From Anthopleura xanthogrammica (Eukaryota > Cnidaria > Anthozoa > Actiniaria > Actiniidae): a DNA stretch of 64,000 bases. Within the stretch, counting starts at the first letter, position 1; each line of letters opens with the position of its first letter. The stretch is taken from NCBI GenBank assembly GCA_964019055.1, contig OZ025210.1, forward strand, positions 10,846,658 through 10,910,657, given 5' to 3'. The position numbers were made by a program, and so were the translations under genes. The notes beneath the pieces were generated by a model, which saw nothing but the letters and a program-made list of their open reading frames with translations, was not told the origin of the DNA and did no database searches. Below, in pieces: positions 10,619 through 20,802 of the stretch.

Positions 10619-11997
10619 TAATCAACAGCAAACGATCCTATTGGCTGAAATCATTCATGTCATTTTATGCACAGTGCGGAATAATATACAAAGCTGAGAT
10701 GTTTACACAGTGAATACAAACGACAGGAAACTTGGTTGAACTGTGATGGTGAATATACCAAGCTTCAAATAAATGATGGATTTTTGGGTACAGTTTTCTA
10801 ACTGAATACCATGGAATCAAGCGAGATGATCTACTAGACTAACTTGACAGACTTTCAATCGACCTCGTAGCAATGGTACTCGATTTTAGTCCTCGTAATC
10901 CATCTTGTATGTCTTGAATTGACGAGAGGAAAACTTATGCGACCACGTTTGTGAGGCAAGACAACTCTTCTAAAGAAACCGTTTGAAGGTAATATTTTGA
11001 TCGTTAAATCATTCCTTGGATTTACTCGATTGATGGATTCTATCTTGTATCTCTTGTGGAATCGAGATGGAAGTGTGACTTGTGGACCGAAATCGAGACG
11101 GTTCAGAATTGCTTCTTGAACAAAAATCAACTTTCTTGACGTAACTCCTGTTCGTTGTGTGCTTCGAGGGGTTTCTCTGGGTTCTTCGGTTTTCCTCCCT
11201 CCGCAAAAATCAACTTCTAAACTCGAATTTGATCATGGAATGAGGGCCACAGGTTTGTTAGCCACTGGCTATTAAGTGCTACCCTTGAAAAACCAGGACG
11301 ATTTTTGAAACCTTTGAAGCTCAGTAGTTTTGTCTTGATGTGGAAGTGATTGGAATCCATCTTGTATTTCAGTCCAAAGTGCCATCCAATATTTTGAATC
11401 TCTCTTTTGAGGGTCATTTTCATCCAGATATCATAGTTTGTGTCCTTTTCTTGTTTTTATTACACCAACATCCTGTATTTCTAGCAAAATTGGCGAAAAT
11501 GTAACACACAAAAAATCTTGTGCAACTTCTCTTTTCATTGGGATATTATTCTTAGTTACTAATATCGATAGGTGTGTAGTGACTAGTCTGTAATGAATTC
11601 TGCATGGATCTCCTTGTTTTCTTTGGATTTGACTTCGACTTCATAAACTACAATTGTAGTTTTAGTCATTCATTTTATTATTAACATACGCTGTGTCCTT
11701 GCGTGACAAAGAGATATATGTAATAGATATAATATTGTTGCGAATATCGTAAAAATTGCATTATCGCGTATAGCTTCAAGTTTCAAGATCTAGATTACAG
11801 ACTACGAGAATACAGCGTTAAAAGCTAAGCACTAAAAATACAAAAATTACAAGATACTAAAAGTACTAATACTTTGCACTAAAAATACAGTATGACAAAA
11901 TACAAATGCTGAAGACTAAAACTATCAAGATTTACGCCAACCGTTCCATCTAATACATTGTTGCACTTTTTCTTCAGTTCTAGTGTATTTTTCACGG

Positions 11998-12212
11998 ATG
12001 TCAGGTCCATACATACTGTTACTATGCTGTGTACTTCGTCAGAATATAATCTTGGTGAGTAACATGTCTACATCTACTTGGTATCTTGTATGTTATTTGT
12101 ACAGCTGGTTATTGCTCTAATTTCTAATGGCTGGCTGTCCTCGGTCTGGAAAGAAATCAAAAGTTCAAATACAATACTAAGAAGGGTGATATCAAATGAA
12201 TTATATTGGTAG
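11998..12212 (+). CDS. SGP3: small hydrophobic protein, two coding exons (54 aa)
   Basis: Exon a is 11998-12054. The intron is 12055-12104 (50 bp, GTGAGTAACATG to TGTACAG). Exon b is 12105-12212, ending TAG. The N-terminus MSGPYILLLCCVLRQ and the core SNGWLSSVWKEIKSSN are conserved, and the last ten residues are unique because the dispersed unit ends there. Its putative exon 1 ORF has a premature stop. Confidence 0.55.
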
Positions 12213-12288
12213 TGAACAGGTCAGGGAACATAAAATATATAAATGAGGCTAAATACGAATTGCTCTTGTTCGGACATGATCATACAAT

Positions 12289-13509
12289 ATGTGGCTCTAA
12301 TTGTAAAAATGTTTTCCACTCAGCGTTATTTCTCGTCAACAAATTGTACGATTATTCTGAACATTTTTCATAAATTAGTTCTACACGTCATCTAACACAT
12401 AATAAAGTTTTGTTGCACTTATTATAGAAATTTTATGGAATATGTTTTTTTTAATATCATGTCCTTTGGTGGCTCTAATTGTAAACAGATGTTTCTAATC
12501 GTAAACACTTTCTGGTTGTTAGTTTTTAATGGCTTGAATGTGTATTTAATGGCTTTAATCCGCGATTTGCAGCCTCAAAAATTCAATTCGAGTTGTGTTA
12601 AGCCAATTTTACTGTTCGTTTTATTACAGTAACCAGGTGATCTCGCTTCTCTCAGGCTGAAGGAATTAGCCAATCAGCGGACATTTTGTTCATAGCTCAA
12701 TGTTTCCTAGTTCAAGGTTTTCGGCTCGATTTACAACAGCTTTTACTCGAAAATAAAGAAAATAAAACTCATCCGTGCAAAGATTCACCAAATACCTTTT
12801 AGAAAAAGCATATTTCGTCGTTGTTGGTGGAAAATACTTCATTTTGACAAGAGATAAAAGAAAATACTTGGAAATTTTCGCTATGACAAACAATGCATTG
12901 CGCGCCTAGATTCCAAATCACCAAGAAGTCGTCGACACATAAAAAATTACACAAGCACTTGAACTCCAAAACGTTACCTAAGCACAGTAACTGTAGTATT
13001 TTTGCTATCATATCTCAAGAGCTATAAATGAACTGAAGTGGCTTATTGATATCTTCAGCGAACACTACGAACAGAGAAGTGTTTACAATTAGATGCACAT
13101 TAAAAAAAATACGTGTAATTTTCACTCGCGTGGAGACACGCTCATTTTAAACACCAACTCAATTATTGTTTCCAAATACAAGTTCCATCCTTTGGCTTTT
13201 ATCTCATATAAAAACCAAGTCCTACTATTGCGATTTTAGAGTGAAAATATACGACGTTTCTTACCCATTACCTTAAGGTGGGCTTAAAATACGAATTTGT
13301 AAACATCAGCCGTCAGCTTACCTTGAATCGAAATTGAATTTTGGCGCGTATGGGACGTGAGGATACCCAAAATAGTATGGAATGATTGACAAGTAATCAA
13401 TACTTTATCGGGCAAAATCTTTTTCGTAAATCTCAAATTTACGGTATAAAAACGAAATATTAATGGAAAAGTGTTTACAATTAGAACCGTTTACAATCAG
13501 AGCCACATA
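12289..13509. mobile_element. 1.2-kb non-autonomous DNA transposon, mariner-like ends
   Basis: The ends TGTGGCTCTAATTGTAAA and the near complement TTTACAATCAGAGCCACA are flanked by TA on both sides. Internal sub-copies of the terminal motif (near 12,470 and 13,470) suggest nested or foldback growth. No transposase is visible. Confidence 0.5.
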
Positions 13510-14060
13510 CTGTATGTCACGCAACACGCTTCATTGAATTGGGTATGTGCTATAAACGATGAAAAATCAATATGGCCTGTCCCTTAGGTGGCCGGGTTCC
13601 ACTGTAATTTGGTCATTTTATTGCTCGATCTTTCCTATCCTTTACTTATTTATTTCCAACCCCTTTTTAAATGAAAAGATAACCATGAGTCTGGAAAAAA
13701 TAGGAGTTCCAAATCTCAGAAGATTGAAACTCTTTTATTTTGTCCTCCAAATTGAGCTGCTTGGACGTCATGTTCAAGGGGTCTATTTCGTGCCACGAAT
13801 CGCTATGGTTACTAGTAAAGCGTCCGCATGTGACGCATCAGGCTTTGGTCAAAGTTTTTTACTAACACACTTAAATTTGAATAGCTAGTCAGAATGCAAA
13901 TATTTGAAATTCAAAATTCAAAAAAAAAAAAAAAGGAATGTTTTTATGCAGGAAGCCCAAGCTCGTAACACTAAATGATGATATTTTTTTAGTTTTAAAG
14001 AAATTTTTTGATCTGGCATACATTCTCTATATATAGCTATTCAAAACCATAGCTCGGGCT
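13470..14060. repeat. Segment duplicated at 54,358-54,959
   Basis: Nearly identical sequence including a poly-A run (13,920s) and the 109-aa ORF starting MKNQYGLSL (13,559), which in the second copy loses its frame after a two-base deletion. In the second copy the segment is followed by a CACTA-like insertion, so this is the uninterrupted site. It leads directly into the TD1 region. Confidence 0.75.
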
Positions 14061-14359
14061 CAGTACCTGTGATGCCTATGCCTACATTTCGGCTTTTCTT
14101 TTTGATATTCTTTTTTCATTTCAAAACTGCAAAAAACGTAGACAAGATTCACTTCTACATTTAATACTTTTTAAGGAATTTTCAAATATTTTCCAAGTGT
14201 GTTTTCCTGGTTTTCCTTTGATTTAAGATCATGCTCCAGAAGTTGTACACTGAAATGAGCCGTAGCTTTTCAGACTTGTCGATTTTTATCAAAATTGTTC
14301 TCTTGTATTATTGATCGGCCAAAAAAATGTTTGTGCAGATTATTTTCCTTACCCGTATC

Positions 14360-14530
14360 TTAAAAGTTTTCTTCATTCTCTTCAGGCTCTTTTTCATTCC
14401 CCGCGTCTCTTTCTTGTACTTGGTTGAACATCAGCAGTTGTAGAATGTCGTATACCATCCTAAACAACTCGTACAAGGTTCTCAGTAGGTTCATCAGCAG
14501 TAAAATAACAGCTTGGTTTGGATCAGTCAT
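14360..14530 (-). CDS. TD1: 56-aa micro-protein
   Basis: The ORF runs from ATG at 14530 to TAA at 14360. It begins MTDPNQAVILLLMN, has a long leucine-rich hydrophobic/amphipathic stretch (residues 7-36), then QVQERD and an acidic tail (NEKEPEENEENF). The stop is followed by GATACGG/GTAAGG, a 5' splice site. The same 171-bp ORF recurs intact at 18,695 and 33,848, without the stop at 35,332, and broken at 56,473. A candidate 3' exon lies near 14,205-14,250. The frame stays open upstream of the ATG, but conservation begins at this ATG. Function unknown. Confidence 0.65.
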   Translation of the reverse strand: MTDPNQAVILLLMNLLRTLYELFRMVYDILQLLMFNQVQERDAGNEKEPEENEENF

Positions 14531-14657
14531 CGTGTTCAGTGCTGTGGTGCAGTACTTGAATATATACTTGAAAATAACAGTACTTGGATGTGTGGAACGG
14601 AGCAAAGCCCAAAGTCTCACCTTCAATAAGTATTGATCGACTGGCGATTCTACCCCG

Positions 14658-14666
14658 CTATAAATA
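14658..14666 (-). promoter_or_regulatory. TATA box of TD1
   Basis: TATTTATAG on the minus strand about 130 bp upstream of the TD1 ATG. The same box at the same distance precedes TD2 (18,993-19,001) and TD5. It implies a 5' UTR of about 100 nt. Confidence 0.55.
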
Positions 14667-15050
14667 CCACGAATTCGGCAGAGTGTCGAAAAGTACACAA
14701 AACAAAGATGAGGCGCAATTGCATGTGACGTCAGACAGTTCATTCCCCTACTGGCTAGCATGTGACGTCAGACAGCTCATACCCCTACTGGCTAGCATGT
14801 TAAGTCAGACAGCTCTTTCCCCTACTGGCTAGCCAGTAGGGGAATGAGCTGGTGCAGTACTTGAATATATACTTGAGTTGTATTTCCGTTTTCCCAAATG
14901 GAGTAGCCTCCTGCGCAGCCGCTGTGAGGCGCTTCCGGTGACCGTCTTCCCCACTGGCTAGCCAGTAGGGGAATGAGCTGTCTGACGTCACATGCAATTG
15001 CGCCTCATCTTTGTTTTGTGTACTTTTCGACACTCTGCCGAATTCGTGGT
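14666..15050. promoter_or_regulatory. Palindromic CRE-rich promoter region of TD1
   Basis: The region forms an inverted repeat from ACCACGAATTCGGCAG to its complement. TGACGTCA (CRE/ATF site) occurs at 14726-14733, 14763-14770 and 14983-14990, and CTGGCTAGCCAG palindromes lie near the centre. A shorter version lies upstream of TD5 (56,785-56,890). It could drive transcription both ways, though only TD1 is seen as a target. Confidence 0.5.
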
Positions 15051-15396
15051 TTAACGTATCATTAACCACACGATAGATCTTATAATATCTAATAATATTT
15101 TATTATATCGATGATTTAGTGATTTTTATTCATTTAAGTTTCATCGTTCTTATTTAATATTTCGATTCTTTTTAGTGGTGAGGTGCTTTATTTTTCCTGC
15201 ACTTCTGACTTTTCTGTCACAGGCGGTATATTCTTATGGAGCTATTCCGTAAAACTATTCCGTACGGACTATGCGGCACATATTCTCATAATATTTTGTT
15301 ATTTTAATGGGATATTGAAGACTGCAACAATCCAAATATTGTACTAGAGTATAGTATATATGTACTAGAATATTTAGAGTTTCTCGTACCTTTTTA

Positions 15397-15537
15397 TTAG
15401 TTCTCCCTCTCGTCGTGTTCCACGGGTTCTTTTCTCCTTTCGTCTCTCCTTTCATCTTGTAAATGGTTCACGTGCATCAAATATATGATGCAGACGATCA
15501 TCTCAATCATCTCGTGTATTCCTTCAACTAAGTCCAT
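15397..15537 (-). CDS. DL3: 46-aa micro-protein
   Basis: It begins MDLVEGIHEMIEMIVCIIYL and ends RRKEPVEHDEREN, with a three-codon deletion in the tail relative to DL2. Donor AAAAAG/GTACGAG follows the stop. It lies 1.0 kb upstream of TD1 on the same strand; the DL-TD pair recurs at 56.5-57.4 kb. The longer upstream frame is not conserved in DL2 or DL4. Confidence 0.6.
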   Translation of the reverse strand: MDLVEGIHEMIEMIVCIIYLMHVNHLQDERRDERRKEPVEHDEREN

Positions 15538-15779
15538 GATTTTGAGAGGAAAATTAGGTTTGGAAGGCGACTCGTCGAAACGTTGGAAAAATCTGGATCG
15601 ACAAAGATTCTCAGTTGTGAACGTTGGCAAACTGTTTAGCTCTTCAATCTCAATTACTGTCACGCTGTTACTTGTCACGCATCGTTATTTCCTTGTTGTG
15701 AAACATTACACTAGTTTAACTTTTTCTAGGCTGTTTTCACTTGATTTACGGACTCTTAGAGTTAAATAGTCCAGGCCAG

Positions 15780-16210
15780 CATGTATGTCCAATACACACG
15801 ACCTGATACGAGTGGCGATTTTGCTTCACGACTCGTACAGGTCGTGAAAGTTATTAGTATGCATAAAACGAGCATATTAATTTCTTACATCACATATTGA
15901 CATTTGAACTATGACGATCGCAGTAAAAAAAAAACAAACCTTTCTTATATAAAATGTTATAAATATGATGTTTTAAAGTATTAAAAAAAAAAATTAAGAA
16001 TAATAGAAGGTATCAGGGGGTGATTTGGACCCCTATACGCGCCATGTCAAGTTTTGCACGGGCATTCTTAATATTTTGCCTTCAATTCAAAAGTATACAT
16101 TTCCTGTAAGCTAAATAAACGTAGTTTACGAAAATCCACTTAGAATTGTCTGTTTTGAAACACTAGATGGGTTATTGTGTTCAAGGCCGACATTCTACGG
16201 TTCTTATTAC
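15780..16210. other. Non-coding; small palindrome at 15,799-15,848
   Basis: CACGACCTG...CAGGTCGTG forms an imperfect inverted repeat. Otherwise AT-rich sequence without a recognised gene. Confidence 0.4.
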
Positions 16211-16231
16211 TTTGTTGTTGTTGTTTGCTGA

Positions 16232-16440
16232 TGTTAGGAGAAACACTCGAAAAAGTTCAAAAATCGTGTTTCTTCCAACATCTTATGACTTGTTATGACT
16301 TGGGATGTTGGGAGAAACACTCGAAAAAGTTCAAAAATCGTGTTTCTTCCAACATCTTATGACTTCTTATGACTTGGGATGTTGGGAGAAACACTCGAAA
16401 AAGTTCAACATTTTTGAACTTTTCTCGTGTTTCTCCCAAC
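16232..16440. repeat. Tandem array of a partly palindromic unit of about 85 bp
   Basis: Two and a half units contain GGGAGAAACACTCGAAAAAG and its near complement. The unit can fold back on itself. The spacers are not unique sequences, so this is not a CRISPR array. Confidence 0.75.
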
Positions 16441-18694
16441 ATCCCGCGTGCTCTATTTCACCGGTAGAGTCATAGAACTTAGTTCCTATTGCTTTACTAG
16501 AGTTGGTGGGTATTAATATGGATGTCACGCGTTCACATTAAATCAATAGGAACTACTAATATCATTACAAAAGAAGCATTTAATCGCTAGGGGCTCTTTC
16601 TGTTATGTGGAATAAAGTGAAACAAAAAAATTTTCTCGCATTCGTCAAGTTTTCTTGTCGCTCAAATAACAATCCGCATAAGGCAAGAATATCTGCCATT
16701 GTACTACAAAAGTGCCATGATTTCCTATATTAACATGTGAGTTAGTGCTGGTTTTGCTGCATTTTATATTTCCATGAATACGTTCTGCCGTAACTGAGTA
16801 TTCTAAGAGTCTTTTACATGTTATCAAGTCTTTTCTTCCAAGCTCTAAATTCTACGATTTTTTATAGGCATTTTGCTTTTCTTGTCATCAGCATGTTCTC
16901 TTCGTCGCGTCTCGGCTTAACTTCTGTTAAAAATACATGAAAATAAATAAATAATTTAAAAAATGAATAAACAAATGAATGAATGTATAAATAAGTAAAT
17001 ACATAAAAGTAAAAAGACGTTAAAAGATACATCGCACCTCAATTATTTACAGTACAGTATTACCAGTACGGATTATAGTAACATACGGCGAGATTTCTAA
17101 TTAGTGATCTAGCCAATCACGTACCGGGATTTCGCAGTACGTCAGCAAAACGTCACATTATTTTTAAAAATTAACTGCAAAACGTCACAAACTCAAGCAG
17201 AATCAAAACATTGAATGTGGCGGTCGAGATCCTAAAGGACTTTAGATAAAAAGGTTTAGATAAAACTGAATCGCAAGCGAAATATTGAACTGGACTTTTT
17301 ATTGCTACACTTTTAGAAAGTGAGTGTTGCCATTGTACCATAAGGATGTATAAATCGTGTGTGACAAGCTTTATGGTAGAGTACATTGCTGTTCAAAGTA
17401 GCGGTTTCAGTGGGAAACTTCGCGATCAACCTTTTAACTATATAAAGTAAGACTTATGTTGTATTTGGCAAGAAGAACAATTCCGCTGTAATATCTAGTC
17501 ATTTGCAATTATGAAGATCTAATACTGAGTTTTCAAGATATCACATAAATTTCACAATAATTCATGAAGCGATCTGCGCACAAATAAATACACAAGCCAC
17601 AGTAGTTGACTGCTAAACTCAACTCGACTCAGTAACGCCATCACCGTATAGAGAGGAACATAACTCTACTGAAATGAAAAGTTAAAACTTACTGGTAAAG
17701 TTGGCTATACGATTAGAACTAGAAGAGTCTATTAAAAGGCATATTAAAAACTATCTTGTAATATATAAAGTGAAAACAAAGTCTAAGAGCATGACAACCC
17801 GAGGTTTACTGTAAACAAGAGCTTCATGCAGTATGGCCGTTGGAGACTCAATCTTTCGAAGAGTGGTACCGGTTTGTTCAAGATGGTACCATGTTGAAAC
17901 TTCGCACAAACCAAGATAATTTATCTTAGAACACATAAAAAAATACGATGATCTTAGAAAAAAATTGGAATAATGTAAAATATGTTGATTTATCGAGCTT
18001 CTCTTACTGGCTTTGACAATATCGCGGCCAACTGACTGCAGAAAATTCATGAAATCTATAGGAAAAACTTGACAAATCCAGCATTATTTACTATATCTGG
18101 TATCTTGAAATCCCCTTGCTGCTATCTGAGTAAAAATATCCCGCGTGTAGTGTCCGTGAGAGCCCAGGCAATACATTTTATAGAAAGCGGAATATTTTTT
18201 AATTATTTTTTTGGTTTCAGTACGATGACGTCACAAATCCGTACTGATTACCAAACATTTTAACAAACATTTCTGGTCACCCCTGACGACCTGCATAGGA
18301 GGATGAAAGCTACGCTTCACGTGGTCGGACAGTTCTGCTCATCTGCAATCTTGCGTGACCAACGAAGCTCGGAGAATGTAATCTTGGTTGTGGAGGCATG
18401 GAAAATGCAGTTGTTTTCAAAATTATAAAGAAATTGTTTTTAAACATTTTTTCTATTGCATTTCACTACTCTGTTTGAGAGTGTATTTTAAAATGTTTAT
18501 ATTTCTGGCGCCGGTTTCCCTTTCCTTTTTATATTTCGGGTGCCTTTCCGTGGTTTTACCTTCACCTTAGATCATATGTCAGTTCGTAAGAAGTTGCGCA
18601 CTGTTTTCAATTGACTTAAAAGATTATTATCATTACTCACTGGAATTATTGACCGGTGAAAAAACGATATTCCAGATTTTTCCTTACCTGTATC
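16441..18694. other. 2.2 kb with no recognised gene
   Basis: Several short ORFs without family features. Simple A/T-rich repeats (AAATAAATAAATAA-like) at about 16,930-17,000. The part from about 18,480 matches sequence downstream of TD4 (35,110-35,280) and includes a candidate second exon of TD2 at about 18,570-18,605 on the minus strand. Confidence 0.4.
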
Positions 18695-18865
18695 TTAAAA
18701 GTCTTCTTCATTTTCTTCAGGCTCTTTCTCATTCCCTGCGTCTCTTTCTTGTACTTGGTTGAACATCAGCAGTTGTAGAATGTCGTATACCATCCTAAAC
18801 AACTCGTACAAGGTTCTTAGTAGGTTCATCAGCGATAAAATAACAGCTTGGTTTGGATCAGTCAT
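18695..18865 (-). CDS. TD2: 56-aa micro-protein
   Basis: It begins MTDPNQAVILSLMN and ends KEPEENEEDF. The stop is followed by GATACAG/GTAAGG, a consensus 5' splice site. The minus-strand TATA box at 18,993-19,001 lies about 130 bp upstream of the ATG. The intact frame, promoter and splice site make this the best candidate for an expressed TD gene. Confidence 0.7.
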   Translation of the reverse strand: MTDPNQAVILSLMNLLRTLYELFRMVYDILQLLMFNQVQERDAGNEKEPEENEEDF

Positions 18866-19139
18866 CGTGGTCAGTGCTGTGGTGCAGTACTTGGATATAC
18901 ACTTGAAAATAACAGTACTTGGATGTTGAACGGAGGAAAGCCGCAAAGTATCACCTTTACGGAAGGATTGATTGACTGGCGATTCTACCCTGCTATAAAT
19001 ACCCTGGTTGAGGTCACATGGGTACCGGAAAATAAAAACTCGACAGTGGCGGTTCATAATAGTGACGCATGTCACATTATATCGCTTACACACTTTTTCC
19101 GTAAAACAGGACTGGACTGGACCCCAAATCTCTAAAGTA

Positions 19140-19940
19140 TAGACTGGACTCAAAAAAATATGTATAACATGGATTCAAACTGAATCTAAATTTGTCTACC
19201 GAACCAATTTATCAACTTTGCTATACCTATATATTTTACTTCTCATCATTACTGTGCTAAGGAAGTATAGGACTAATTAGAAATATGCTACAAAATACAA
19301 AAGCGAACACTCAGCACGTATAAAATAAAGGAAAGGTCGAGATTATTCATGACTTAACATTTGAGCACAATGAAAAGCGAGCAGGGCACCGAGTTACAAT
19401 GTTTGTCAATTAGTTCATCTCACAAAGTGCGCTTTCCCCCAGGGGGGGGGGGGGGGTACTTCGGGTCGTTTCATATGGGGATGCTCCGCCCGGACTCTCG
19501 ACCCCTTACCCATTGATATACCAAATTTCAGCAAAAAGTTACCCCTCTTTTATACTTTTTTTGCCTGAAAAGGTACCCCTTTCATATACTTTTGAAGAAA
19601 TGCTACCCTTTTGATACCAAAATTCACAAATTCCCACCCCTTTTCTGTACCTGCGGCCTGTAAAACGTACCCCTTTCAAGCGGAGCATCTACGTGTAGTC
19701 AATTATAGGGAGTACCCCCCCCCCCCCCCCCGCAGGCTTTTCCCTATGAGCCATCTTTGTAAATCTTATGAGATTACTCAGCTGATAGTGGAGGAGAGAA
19801 CCGCTTTTCTGTTATCCTGGTATGGAATAATATACAACAATATAGCCAGACCAGTCTTATATTACAACACTTTATTTCTCCAATTTATTTGGATTAACAT
19901 TCACCCAGTCAGATACAAGCTCACCCAGTTTCACCACACA
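19140..19940. repeat. Dispersed segment also at 37,560-38,065, split here by a MITE
   Basis: The same sequence appears uninterrupted at 37.56-38.07 kb and its end at 42.41-42.54 kb. In both long copies an ORF beginning with the codons for CHLCKSYEITQLIVEER is open, about 60 codons. Whether it is translated is unknown. It normally leads into the NF-kB-type promoter of an SGP unit, and here the LINE below separates them. Confidence 0.6.
19439..19735. mobile_element. MITE with poly-G/poly-C ends
   Basis: It starts with a G-run plus GTACT and ends AGTAC plus a C-run. The flanks join without it in the copy at about 37,860. The inside is rich in short TACCCCTTT-like repeats. Non-coding. Confidence 0.65.
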
Positions 19941-19942
19941 GA

Positions 19943-20667
19943 ACTTTTTCCCAAGTTCTAAAATTTCATATCTTTGCTGACGATACCAATATATTGTATT
20001 CAAATAAATGTATAAAAAAACTTGAATCGACAATGAATACTGAATTAGAAAAGCTTCGAATCTGGCTCACAGCAAATAAGCTAACAATAAATGTTAAAAA
20101 AACGAATTTTGTTATTTTCCATACATCTCGCAAATCCAAAATTCCAATAAACATCAGAATTTTTGACCACAAAACTAATAAATCCTTACCACTTGAACAT
20201 AAGGATTATGTGAAATATCTTGGTGTTTTATTAGATAATAAATTGTGCTGGAAACCACACATTGACTATGTTAGCAAAAAAGTGAGCAGAATAGTTGGAA
20301 TACTTAGTAGATTAAGGCACTTTATACCTAGAAATACTCTTATTAAAATGTACAAAACTCTTTTACAACCTATTTTGACATATGGGATAGCTACCTGGGG
20401 TCAAGCTTGCAAAAAGCTCACCAACAAACTTTTGATCCTGCAGAAGCGCGCCATCAGATCGATATTTTTTGTTAAATCAACTAATAGTGCTATACCACTT
20501 TTTTTTGAAACTAAAATTCTACCAGTGACGTCACACTACTTATTCTTAATAGCACAACTTATGTATGATGTCGAAAATAACAAGGTCCCCACTAATATTG
20601 TCAACCTTTTTACTCGTGTTAAAGACATACATAGCTATAACACAAGATCTTCTTCTAATGATAATTA
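19943..20667 (+). pseudogene. LINE reverse transcriptase fragment (5' part)
   Basis: It opens shortly before the catalytic FADD motif (codons at 19,973-19,984) and continues through typical LINE thumb motifs (LTANKLTINVKKTNFVIF, KYLGVLLD, YGIATWG). It is cut off by the truncation at the left and by the inserted element at the right, just after HSYNTRSS. It belongs with 23,650-23,845. Not functional. Confidence 0.85.
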
Positions 20668-20802
20668 CTCGGGGTTCCTGTGGAACCACCGAGTCTTAAA
20701 ATGCAGGCCGTTCTTCGTCGTATTTGGTCGCCAAAAGGGCGGTCATAGTCCCAGGCGTTCCTAGCTGAGTCGCTGGGAACTGGGGGTGAGAATCATAACC
20801 GC
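20668..20802 (+). promoter_or_regulatory. Highly structured leader before the 2A-protein ORF
   Basis: The first hairpin pairs CTCGG/CCGAG and GTTCC/GGAAC around a TGT loop (20,668-20,693). The second pairs GTTCCTAGC/GCTGGGAAC around a 6-base loop (20,757-20,780) and can be extended by CCCA/TGGG. An outer GCGGT/ACCGC stem would close the region directly before the ATG. This could be a structured 5' UTR or self-cleaving RNA; I could not fit a known ribozyme fold. Confidence 0.35.

Noticed and set aside
13559..13888. 109-aa ORF starting MKNQYGLSL
   Set aside because: Its second copy at 54,452 is frameshifted and no family is recognised; treated as repeat sequence.
16232..16440. Possible CRISPR-like array
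   Set aside because: Contiguous tandem units without unique spacers, in eukaryotic sequence.
20739..20802. HDV-like ribozyme at the 5' end of the 2A element
   Set aside because: Stems are present, but I could not fit the P1-P2-P3-P1.1 order or a catalytic C; kept only as a structured leader.
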